Below the pieces are notes generated by a model. It worked only from the letters and a program-made list of their open reading frames with translations, was not told the DNA's origin and searched no databases. Positions 15,514 to 22,987 of a stretch of 64,000 bases of DNA are shown in pieces. Numbering within the stretch: the stretch's first letter is position 1; each line of letters begins with the position of its first letter. Source of the stretch: an uncultured Prevotellaceae bacterium (GTDB lineage Bacteria > Bacteroidota > Bacteroidia > Bacteroidales > Bacteroidaceae); the NCBI GenBank assembly GCA_902792635.1, contig CADBAG010000003.1, positions 1 to 64,000 of the forward strand, written 5' to 3'. The position numbers and the translations under genes were made by a program.

Positions 15514-17106
15514 TCAAGCTTTCCTATATTTTTGCTTTTTGTCCTTAGGATTACTAGGATTTGACATTATGAGCAAACCTCTATTCACAAGATCAGTGAT
15601 ATATCGCTTAATATTTTTGGTTTGATATCCAATATTCAGATGTTCCAATATCTCACGACTTGTCCTTGGTACTGAACAAAAAGCAATAACTTCCCGTTCC
15701 TTTGTAGATAGTTCTTGACTATTACTTTCCGATTGCTGACTATTACTTAGACTATTACTTTTTATATTTTGACTATTACTTTTTTCAAGTTGACTATTAC
15801 TTATTAACGCTACTCTGACACTTTTTGGATCTTCTCTGACACTATTCCCCTCTTGACTATTACTCTCGGTAGTGTCAGAGTTGTCGCGCCGCAGCGTCAC
15901 GATAAACTCCTGTCGACCTTCATCATTCAAGAATTCAATATGATCATCATCTTGCAGAGCACGGACAATACCGCTGCCAATACCAGTATAAGGCAACAGG
16001 AAGATAGCGTTGTTGAACAAGAGCATATTGCGAGGCAAGGATGTACCTTGTTTGATCTCGTCAACAGAGAGTCCTCCGGGCAATGTGCCTGGACTGTGAA
16101 TCTCTACTCTGTCATCAAAGATGAAAACACGAATGGGCGCCTGGCGTGTCAGACTTCTGTGAATGAGAGCATTGACCGTAAGCTCAGACAGACTGCTATA
16201 AGGTATCTCAAGACTTCCTATGCTGTTGAATTCTTCTTCTGTCTGACGACGATGAAGATTACGGGTAAAGAAAGCCATGATCTGCTCGTATTGATGCAGC
16301 AGATTGCCGTTCGTGTCAGGACTATCAAGTTTGTCGAAGAACGACGTTGATGCAATAGACGTGCCTGGCATACATACCCCTTTGATGGTAATACCCGGCA
16401 ACCATCTCTGCGGGTTCTTGCCAAACAGTTCAAGACAAGCCACTGTGAGAGTGCCGTCCTGGCGGATCAAGCCAGAATTCTGCAAGAGAGCCCGGATAGT
16501 GAAGCCTTTGATGATTTTACCCATCATCTCATCTGCAGACAGGTCTTTGACGGTCTCTACATTAATCCCTAAATTCTTGCACGGCTTCTCGAATCGGCTG
16601 AAAAGGTATTGCTTCAGAGTCTCGTCATCAAGATCACCAATGCTGGTACCTGGGACTGCAATACTATCGGGGAAGAGATTCCCGCTCTGCGCAAGCATCT
16701 CAGCGACCTCTGTATTATCGAAGACCTTGCGCTTGTCCGCACCATTCTTCACCCATACCACACCTTTATTGTCATGGTATGGCTTATTGGTTCCTTCCTT
16801 GACAGTTGCGACAACAACTCCACCATCGCCCATGTCGACGGTCTCCACATCAATGATTATTGGAGGTACGACATGGTCTGAAGCCACATTCCCCAATAGT
16901 TGCGTTGTTCTCTGAAGTTCCTCAAAATTCAACGAATTCACCTTCCCCGTCTTATCGTTGACTCCTACGATCAACCTTCCTCCATGAGAATTACTGAACG
17001 CGACAAGCTCGCTGCCAACTTTGGCAGCGTCATCTATTCTCTCTTTCATCTGAACTGTGGAAGTTTCTCCCAGTGAGATGAGTTTTAATAGTTGCTCTCT
17101 ATTCAT
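15514..17106 (-). CDS. AlbA_2 (Schlafen-like) ATP-binding protein
   Basis: 530 residues. An N-terminal AlbA_2 domain (about 10-130, with MKERID, ELVAFSNSHGG and LIVGVND) is followed by the HATPase_c_4-type region (LTVNALIHRSL, VEIHSPGTLPGGL, GTSLPRN, GIGSGIVRAL). After about residue 410 comes a linker of repeated SNSQ words and a C-terminal winged helix (REVIAFCSVPRTSREILEHL), ending KYRKA. Such proteins are common on Bacteroidota mobile elements; some family members are linked to transcription control or phage defence, but no function is proven here. The winged-helix half is repeated as a relic at 20337-20750. Confidence 0.8.
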   Translation of the reverse strand: MNREQLLKLISLGETSTVQMKERIDDAAKVGSELVAFSNSHGGRLIVGVNDKTGKVNSLNFEELQRTTQLLGNVASDHVVPPIIIDVETVDMGDGGVVVATVKEGTNKPYHDNKGVVWVKNGADKRKVFDNTEVAEMLAQSGNLFPDSIAVPGTSIGDLDDETLKQYLFSRFEKPCKNLGINVETVKDLSADEMMGKIIKGFTIRALLQNSGLIRQDGTLTVACLELFGKNPQRWLPGITIKGVCMPGTSIASTSFFDKLDSPDTNGNLLHQYEQIMAFFTRNLHRRQTEEEFNSIGSLEIPYSSLSELTVNALIHRSLTRQAPIRVFIFDDRVEIHSPGTLPGGLSVDEIKQGTSLPRNMLLFNNAIFLLPYTGIGSGIVRALQDDDHIEFLNDEGRQEFIVTLRRDNSDTTESNSQEGNSVREDPKSVRVALISNSQLEKSNSQNIKSNSLSNSQQSESNSQELSTKEREVIAFCSVPRTSREILEHLNIGYQTKNIKRYITDLVNRGLLIMSNPSNPKDKKQKYRKA

Positions 17107-17132
17107 ATTGCAAACTTACGAAATTCTTTCCA

Positions 17133-17245
17133 ATGATCCAAATAGCAAGGTTGACAAATGGCTCTACGAACTCAAAGGTCGGCTCCGGCAATATTCTTAA
17201 TCGATTTTTCTTTCAAAGGTGGCCAATAGCCACCTTTAGATGCAT
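17133..17245 (-). repeat. AlbA_2 tail relic plus shared hairpin
   Basis: Between the recombinase remnant and the AlbA_2 gene, the minus strand still encodes LPEPTFE and EPFVNLAIW, the end of yet another AlbA_2 copy. Next to it, 17216-17238 forms a 9-bp perfect hairpin (AAAGGTGGC/GCCACCTTT). The same order of tail, TTCTTAATCG, hairpin and CATTTTAA recurs at 31275-31395. Confidence 0.7.
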
Positions 17246-17267
17246 TTTAAACGTAAAAATACCGTTT

Positions 17268-18135
17268 TTATTTTGCATTCGCCAACAATTTCTGCAACTC
17301 TTCTGCCGACATTGATGACAGCTGCTTCATCAGCAGTTCCTTCTGTGATCTCTTCTTGTCGCCCACATTCAGTAGCAGAGAGTTGTATTCCATCTGTTTC
17401 TCCAAGGGATAGTGCTCTATGTAGAGCTCAGTCACGGAGTTGTTGTTTGAGGCGTGACCCATGCTTTCTGAAATATAGTTGATGTCAACACCAGCATTTC
17501 GGAGATTGGTGGCGAAAGAGTGACGGCACCACGTTCCCGAAGGACGAACTTCCCATTTCAGCACATCTTCGCAGATACGAATCACTCTATCTTGAACGTT
17601 AGAGTTTTCCTGAGAGGTCAAACGACGTATTACCCTTTCATCCGTCGCACCATTCAAGATCCAAGGGAAGACCAACTTATCCATTTCTGGCTTGGCAGCG
17701 ATATCATCAAGGATATAGCGCAGAGGCTCGATGATCGGGATGATTACCTCAGCACCGTTTTCACTGCGCCCTGCTGTCTTCTTACGGTTGAACTGAAACG
17801 CATTACCGCCCGATTGGAAATAGAAGTTGTTGTATGTAAGCAGCACGGCATCAGCCATGTTGAATCCATTGCAGAGATATTGTACCAAGAACAGTCCAAG
17901 CGACTGATGGGCTTTCTGGGTATAGTCTTTACCCCATGATTCAGAGTAGCGACGGTCACGGAAGACATAGAAGAGGTCTGTCATCTGCTCCACATTCAAA
18001 TAACGGTCCTTTCGTGTTGCTCCTTTCGGGATGCTCACCAACCCAAGTGCCTTCTTATTCGAGAAAGTCGAGCACTATTGAGTAGGTACAGTTGCGATCT
18101 CTGCCGGTCATGAATGAGGTAGCGAGTGTTGACAT
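17268..18135 (-). pseudogene. Tyrosine recombinase, internally deleted
   Basis: The catalytic half is intact: KGATRKDRYLNVEQM leads into the core, with WCRHSFATNLRNAG (RxxH-type box), MGHAS and the nucleophile region TELYIEHYP, then a helical tail. Upstream, an ATG at 18135 opens a 26-codon frame (starts MSTLATSFMTGRDR) that stops at 18055; the catalytic half resumes in another frame at about NKKALGLVSIPKG. The approximately 180-residue arm-binding and core-binding region of a normal 400-residue Bacteroidota integrase is missing. It probably mediated insertion at the tRNA-Met gene and is now dead or only conditionally useful. Confidence 0.75.
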
Positions 18136-18188
18136 ATATCGTTATTTGGTTTATATTCCGTTTTACAAAGCTATAGAATTCCTCTTGA

Positions 18189-19523
18189 CTATAGGAACAT
18201 AGTCATATAGTCTGGCAACAACCAAGTTGCGCCATCTTTAGCCAGATCCTTTGTATAGATGAGATAGCGTTCGCCCACCCTTGCTGAATACTTCTTGCAG
18301 AACTCATCCAGCGAAATGTGATTGGCATGACTACTCGACTTGACTTCTATCGGACAAATCTTCTTACCTCTTGACAAGAGAAAATCAATCTCGTAATAAT
18401 GCTTTTCATCTCTTGGCCATGTATAATAGAAAAGTTTATTGCCAGCCGCAACAAGCATCTGTGCCACAAGATTCTCATACACATAACCAAGATTAGCCGA
18501 CAACTTGTCACTCAACAACTTCTGATAAATGATGTTCTCCGTGAAATCCTTATCCCAGAATGCCATCGTAACGAAAAGCCCGGTATCACCAATGAAAAGC
18601 TTATAGCGGGACGTGTCTTTGTTTAGCTCCATGCCCACATTTGGATCATCACAGTGATAAACGATGTTGACGGTTTTAGACTCATCAAGGCTCCTAAGCA
18701 AATCTCTTTCTGTAGCCTCAGTTATCGTACCGACAGAGGCAAAAGGCACATAGCGCGACGTATTCCTGCTCAACTGACCAGGAATAGACATGAAGATATC
18801 AGCAGCTCTCCCCGATAGATCTATCTTATTGAAATCCTCTTTATACAACTGGATAATCTTGCGTTTGACCCTGTCAACCTTGCTTAGGTCGTTCGTATCA
18901 ATATACTCATTTACTGCCTGAGGCATGCCACCAACAAGCATGTACAACCGCAAAAGTCTCTGTGTATTTCTGTGCGCTGAACCTAAAGGCAACTTCTTGT
19001 CCCAATATTGTCTAAGAAGGGGAACCGTAGCAGTATCGTTCATCGCCCATCGGAATTCTTCAAAGTCCATCGGATACATAGATATCCGGTCCTCTTCGCT
19101 CGGGATGGTAATGTCCTTTACGTTTTTTCTAATACTGATGAGTGAACCGGTCTCTATGTAATCATACCTTCCATCAGCTACAAGATACTTAATAGCCTGT
19201 CTTGCCAATGGGCACCGCTGCACCTCATCGAAAATGATGAGAGACTTACGATTGACCAATGACTTTCTATATGTTGTCTGTAAGGTAAGGAATATGTAAT
19301 CGAGGTCATTGAGGTCATCAAAGAGCTGACGTGTCTCTTTAGATGCCTTATTGAAGTCTATGAGTATGTATGACTCATATTCATTCTTGGCAAACTCCTC
19401 GACAATGGTAGACTTGCCGACACGCCGAGCTCCCTCTATCAAGAGTGCCGACTTGCCGTCATTCTCCTTCTTCCATTTGAGAATACGATCATAGATTTTC
19501 CTCTTAAATATCCTTTCTGCCAT
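18189..19523 (-). CDS. AAA ATPase with DUF4143 nuclease-like domain, copy 1
   Basis: 444 residues of the AAA_14/DUF4143 family. Walker A is GARRVGKST at 31-39 and Walker B is SLIIFDEVQ, followed by a GSLIS sensor-like strand. A winged-helix-like middle leads to DUF4143, whose end carries a PD-(D/E)xK-like pattern (YEIDFLL then CPIEVKSS). Biological role is not established for this large family; many occur in defence islands. The gene has a perfect promoter overlapping a three-copy TTTGTGGGG array. It shares domain organisation but little sequence with the ATPase at 22988. Confidence 0.82.
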   Translation of the reverse strand: MAERIFKRKIYDRILKWKKENDGKSALLIEGARRVGKSTIVEEFAKNEYESYILIDFNKASKETRQLFDDLNDLDYIFLTLQTTYRKSLVNRKSLIIFDEVQRCPLARQAIKYLVADGRYDYIETGSLISIRKNVKDITIPSEEDRISMYPMDFEEFRWAMNDTATVPLLRQYWDKKLPLGSAHRNTQRLLRLYMLVGGMPQAVNEYIDTNDLSKVDRVKRKIIQLYKEDFNKIDLSGRAADIFMSIPGQLSRNTSRYVPFASVGTITEATERDLLRSLDESKTVNIVYHCDDPNVGMELNKDTSRYKLFIGDTGLFVTMAFWDKDFTENIIYQKLLSDKLSANLGYVYENLVAQMLVAAGNKLFYYTWPRDEKHYYEIDFLLSRGKKICPIEVKSSSHANHISLDEFCKKYSARVGERYLIYTKDLAKDGATWLLPDYMTMFL

Positions 19524-19542
19524 AAGTCTCTGATTTACATTG

Positions 19543-19640
19543 CAAAGATAGTAAATAATTCAAATCCCCACAAATTTAATTAGGCTTATTTTCAAATCCC
19601 CGCTAAATAAATTAGTATGTCCTTTCTATTCCCCACAGAT
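19543..19640 (-). promoter_or_regulatory. Promoter with three-copy TTTGTGGGG array
   Basis: Read on the minus strand, TATCTTTG (19550-19543) is the -7 box and TTTG at 19574-19571 the -33 box with a 20-bp spacer. That TTTG begins the element TTTGTGGGGATTTGAA (plus-strand 19559-19574). Further copies lie at 19591-19607 (TAGCGGGGATTTGAA) and 19624-19640 (CTGTGGGGAAT), spaced 32 and 33 bp, about three helical turns. The arrangement looks like operator repeats bound by a regulator beside RNA polymerase. The rest of the gap to 19881 contains one small hairpin (19769-19787, ACCCC/GGGGT with a T-rich tail) and a doubled GCGAAAACTA word, but no gene. Confidence 0.7.
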
Positions 19641-19881
19641 TTACAGATAGATTAAGATAGGAAGTATATTTACACTCCCGATGTATTTCTCTTCATTCTG
19701 CGAAAACACATTCAGCATCGGACTATTTTGCCTCAAAATCGCAGACGCGAAAACTATGCGAAAACTACACCCCTTCAGTTAGGGGGTTCTTTTAAATGTC
19801 ATTAACAATCACGAAATAGCTAAGCGGATAATTCTCAACAGTTTGTGCTTTTGAGAAATATCGTAAAATGTCCGTTTTTAT

Positions 19882-20062
19882 GATTCATAATCCGGAGGTC
19901 GTGGGATCGTTGCCCACCCACGCTACATTGAAAATCAAGGAGTTACAGAGAAATCTGCAACTCCTTTTTGCTTTATATACGAACACCGGGCGAACACGCA
20001 TAGGCTCGGTAACGGCCATGATACGTTTTTTGTATCACCATATTTTCCTCCTTTCTCCACGA
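19882..20062. repeat. Right direct repeat (attR-like) with tRNA-Met 3' half
   Basis: The copy begins inside the anticodon stem (GATTCATAATCCGG) and includes the variable loop, T-arm and acceptor 3' strand of tRNA-Met with extra changes (T-loop ATCGTTG, acceptor CCACGCT). There is no 5' half, so it is not a tRNA gene. The terminator hairpin (19937-19970) and the following sequence also match the left copy. Confidence 0.8.
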
Positions 20063-20064
20063 TA

Positions 20065-20340
20065 TCATAATATGCCATTTAATACGCCTCTTAACGTGCC
20101 ATTTAATGTGTCATTAGTGCCACTTAATCCGCCACTTAATCCGCCACTTAATCCGCCACTTAATCCGCCACTATTGGACAACGGGGCTTTGAAGCGAATA
20201 GTCAGGTTGACAAATGGCTCTGCAACCTCGAAGGTAGGCTCTGGCAGTCCCGCTGCTCTACAGCCATCAATGATGAGCGTAATGCCTCGTCCCCACGTCT
20301 CCATGAGTCCACGACGATAGAAGACATCAGCGGTCTTTAA
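20065..20340 (-). pseudogene. AlbA_2 C-terminal fragment, second copy
   Basis: The counterpart of the fragment at 15249: TADVFYRRGLMETWGRG, GLPEPTFEV and a GGLS-repeat tail, here with four GGLS units instead of two because the underlying 12-bp repeat has expanded. It joins directly onto the end of the neighbouring AlbA_2 remnant (KYRKA stop), repeating the junction seen at 15512-15514. Confidence 0.75.
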
Positions 20341-20750
20341 GCCTTCCTATATTTCTGATTCCTATCATTGGGCTTCTCGGAATTAGACATCAAAAGAAGG
20401 CCCGAATCGACAAGATATGTGATATAGCGCTTCACATTTTTAGTCTGATAACCTATCCCTATATGTTCAAGGATTTCTCGAGCTGTTCTTGGAACCGAGC
20501 AATAAGCTATAACTTCATATTGCTTTGGAGAGAGAGCTACCCCTTCTCTATTACTTTCTCTATCTACTCTATTACTTTTTAGATTTTCTCTGTTACTTTC
20601 TCTATTACTTTTTTCGTCTACTCTATTACTATTTTTATCTACTCTGCCACTTTTTATGCCATCTCTGCCACTATTTGCGTCCTCTCTGACACTATTTCCC
20701 TCTTGACTATTACTTTCGGCAGTGTCAGAGTTTGTACGCCGCAGAGTCAT
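20337..20750 (-). pseudogene. AlbA_2 protein remnant (linker and winged helix only)
   Basis: 137 codons equal to the last quarter of the protein at 15514: TLRR, NSQEGNSVRED, a repetitive linker and the winged helix YEVIAYCSVPRTAREILEH ending KYRKA. The AlbA_2 and ATP-binding domains are gone. The linker repeats SNR words where the full gene has SNSQ. An ATG at its first codon and a TTTGTGGGG array upstream mean that a short protein could still be made, but the -7 box (CATCTTTA) is degraded. Confidence 0.7.
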
Positions 20751-20758
20751 TTACATTG

Positions 20759-20856
20759 TAAAGATGGTAAATAATTCAAATCCCCACAAAGTTATATAGC
20801 ACGAATATTCAAATCCCCACAAATCTATTTGCCATAAATATTTCAATCCCCACAAA
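20759..20856 (-). promoter_or_regulatory. Second TTTGTGGGG array upstream of the AlbA_2 remnant
   Basis: TTCAAATCCCCACAAA (plus-strand reading) occurs at 20775-20790 and 20809-20824, and TTTCAATCCCCACAAA at 20841-20856, spaced 34 and 32 bp. The first copy again places TTTG 20 bp from the position of a -7 box (20766-20759), which here reads CATCTTTA and is weakened. The layout copies that of the DUF4143 gene at 19543-19640. Confidence 0.7.
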
Positions 20857-20876
20857 TTAATTGAGATATTTTTCGA

Positions 20877-21145
20877 CCTGTACGGGTGAAATCTGTACAT
20901 CCTTTTTTGAATTGAGTTTATGAAGACAATCTAAGACAATTCTCGACAATGATAAACAAAATAATATTGTCGGGTATTGTCGGCTATTGTCCGAGGTTGT
21001 CGTTAAGAGATATTTTAAGAAGACAATCTAAGACAATTCACGACAATGATAAACAAAATAATATTGTCAGATATTGTCGGCTATTGTCCGAGGTTGTCGT
21101 TAAGAAAGGCTCTTCTCTTAAACAAAACATTCGCACCCGTACAGG
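20877..21145. repeat. Inverted-repeat-bounded block with a 97-bp tandem GACAAT dyad
   Basis: The 12-bp perfect inverted pair CCTGTACGGGTG (20877-20888) and CACCCGTACAGG (21134-21145) encloses two tandem units of 97 bp (20922-21018 and 21019 to about 21105). Each unit has GACAAT words on its left and ATTGTC words on its right around an AT-rich centre (AACAAAATAATATTGTC), so each is a dyad able to fold into a long hairpin. No coding frame is convincing. It may be a non-autonomous element or a binding array. Confidence 0.75.
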
Positions 21146-21159
21146 ATGAATCTTTTTCG

Positions 21160-21420
21160 TGCTGAGCCGATTGTGACTTTTGTTCTTTTGGCTGTTCTGT
21201 AAACGCCTTTACTACTCTACTCGGAGAGGCAGACTGCACGATAGTGCGTAATGTTAAACCTAAGCATAGCGCGCCAAGGCGCATTCAGCCTCTCCGAGGC
21301 TGGAATTCAGTTAATCCGTCCTCAGCTAAACCCCCAGACTGCGGTCGCTAACGCTCCCTTAGTCTGGGGTTATAGAAGATTGTGCCTCGCCGAGGCACTC
21401 TCGCCCATAAGTGGAATTAT
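21160..21420. repeat. Cluster of intergenic palindromes
   Basis: No gene is seen. Several hairpins lie in a row: CAGCCTC/GAGGCTG at 21286-21302, CCCCAGACT (21332-21340) with AGTCTGGGG (21361-21369) and GTGCCTC/GAGGCAC at 21382-21398. The sequence style and the CCCCAG-loop-CTGGGG hairpin are shared with 41881-42160, which marks a dispersed repeat family. Confidence 0.65.
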
Positions 21421-21483
21421 GTATTTTAACTGTACAGCTCGAAAAATTGTGTTGGTTTACTGGTTATTATCCAAAGAATTGCG

Positions 21484-21491
21484 TAAATTTG
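21484..21491 (+). promoter_or_regulatory. -7 promoter box (TAAATTTG)
   Basis: TAAATTTG lies 25 bases before the AraC-family gene. A -33 element is not evident. Confidence 0.5.
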
Positions 21492-21516
21492 CAACATCGT
21501 GGTGTAATAATCGCTA

Positions 21517-22536
21517 ATGGCTCCAACAATGATAAACTGTCAGATCATACAAGATGGAAAGATCAAGGAACAAGTCGTACAGATGAGCGGCTTGGTGTTT
21601 CGCGATAACCACGGCGTTCAGCGAACCAACCACATCGATACTCCTATCTTAGAGGCATCGCTCAACGAATGGCACTACGACAAGTTCGGCATCATGAGGC
21701 AGCATTTCAGTGGCAAGGAGGATAACGCCGGTTTCCGCGTGATGCACGAGGTGCGGCCCGCCCTCATGTTCTCCATCGCAACCAAAGGCTTTGGTGTCAA
21801 GAACGTCTACTCCGGAGAAGGACGGGGCCAGGAGCTACTGTGGCGGCCGGGCGATGCCAACCTCTGCTTCATCAGCGGTGAGGGTGGACTGAACGTGAAC
21901 CTGAGCCGTGACCTCTCGCTCGACATCCTAAGCATCGTCATCCCACAGCAGTTTATCGAAAACCTCGTGGGGTACAACGCGCAGACCTTCGATTCGTTGT
22001 CCGTCTTCACCAATTGCCACGACAACACCCACGTCTTCCTCAACGAGAACCGGCCGATGGAGAAGGCCGTCATCCGTGCTGCCAACGATATCGGCCAGGC
22101 TCATCTGATGGGGCGCAATGCCTACCGCTACATGGAGTCGAAGATCATCGACTGCTTCTCCGGCTTCCTCGACCCCGACAGTCTCTCACCGGGGAGCGGC
22201 TACTACAGCCTGCTTATCCGCGACAAGATGCACGATGCCAAAGACCTTATTCTCTCCCACTATCAGGACATGCCTTCGCTCCATGAGCTTGCCGCCATGG
22301 TGGGCACCAACGAGTGTACCCTGAAGAAAGCCTTCAAGCAGGAGTTTGGCACCACCGTCTTCCAGTATCTCTTCGATTACCGCATGGATTTAGCCGTCCG
22401 CTATCTCCTCGACACCAGTCTGCCAATAGCCGAAATCGGACTAAAGTTAGGCTACGATTATCCCAGCCACTTCTGCACAGCATTCAAGCGGAAGTATGGC
22501 ATGAGTCCTGTGGAATATAGAGCAAGGATGGTATAA
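21517..22536 (+). CDS. AraC-family transcriptional regulator
   Basis: 339 residues. The last 105 residues are a typical AraC double helix-turn-helix: SLHELAAMVGTNECTLKKAF, then LPIAEIGLKLGYDYPSHFC, then the closing YGMSPVEYR. The N-terminal 230 residues form a ligand-sensing half without a recognisable cupin motif, similar in layout to PchR/siderophore-type regulators. Neither neighbour is an obvious target. GC-rich codon use differs from the AT-rich ATPase genes around it, which resembles the core genome more than the island. Confidence 0.85.
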   Translation: MAPTMINCQIIQDGKIKEQVVQMSGLVFRDNHGVQRTNHIDTPILEASLNEWHYDKFGIMRQHFSGKEDNAGFRVMHEVRPALMFSIATKGFGVKNVYSGEGRGQELLWRPGDANLCFISGEGGLNVNLSRDLSLDILSIVIPQQFIENLVGYNAQTFDSLSVFTNCHDNTHVFLNENRPMEKAVIRAANDIGQAHLMGRNAYRYMESKIIDCFSGFLDPDSLSPGSGYYSLLIRDKMHDAKDLILSHYQDMPSLHELAAMVGTNECTLKKAFKQEFGTTVFQYLFDYRMDLAVRYLLDTSLPIAEIGLKLGYDYPSHFCTAFKRKYGMSPVEYRARMV

Positions 22537-22609
22537 TCACTGACAATGCCACTAATTTTAGGAAACATCGAGCAAAGGAATAGTATGCTTTAACAAACTT
22601 ACATAGCTC

Positions 22610-22939
22610 CTATATAATCTTTCTGAACCTCTCTCTTAATTCCGGCCTTAATCCTTCCAGGTCTTGCATATCAAGGTACCCATCTGCCAATAGATTCATG
22701 ACACCCATCGTAAGCATCGTGTTACGATAGTAATCTTCACGAGTCATCGCCTCTTTATAGAAGTCACGGCTTGCCTTCGTGACTTCCATACAACGGTCAA
22801 ACTCATTCTCCTCACCATCTTTGTAAGGCTTGTTTATCAGTTCAGACATTTCTTCCAGCCACTCTTTGTATCTTTTCAGATTACCTTTTCTTATAATGGC
22901 TGTCAACTGACGTTTGTCTTGTTTTGTAAGTCCTTCCAT
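22610..22939 (-). CDS. Small helical hypothetical protein
   Basis: 109 residues, charged and probably all-helical, with no signal peptide, membrane segment or known motif. It lies 48 bases downstream of the DUF4143 ATPase on the same strand and so is likely co-transcribed with it. I do not recognise the family. The reading frame has natural composition and a good start, which favours a real gene. Confidence 0.55.
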   Translation of the reverse strand: MEGLTKQDKRQLTAIIRKGNLKRYKEWLEEMSELINKPYKDGEENEFDRCMEVTKASRDFYKEAMTREDYYRNTMLTMGVMNLLADGYLDMQDLEGLRPELRERFRKII

Positions 22940-22987
22940 GATAGCTTTTATTTTTTAAATATAGTGATAGTATATCCATTTTGTAAC

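Noticed and set aside
19882-19926. Second tRNA-Met gene
   Set aside because: Only the 3' half is present; no D-arm or 5' acceptor strand precedes it.
19868-20320. 150-codon plus-strand frame across the second tRNA fragment and AlbA_2 relic
   Set aside because: It starts near the tRNA remnant and then reads the AlbA_2 tail antisense, including the 12-bp repeats.
21081-21284. 67-codon minus-strand frame over the repeat block
   Set aside because: It lies on the dyad repeats and the 12-bp inverted repeat and has no promoter or recognisable domain.
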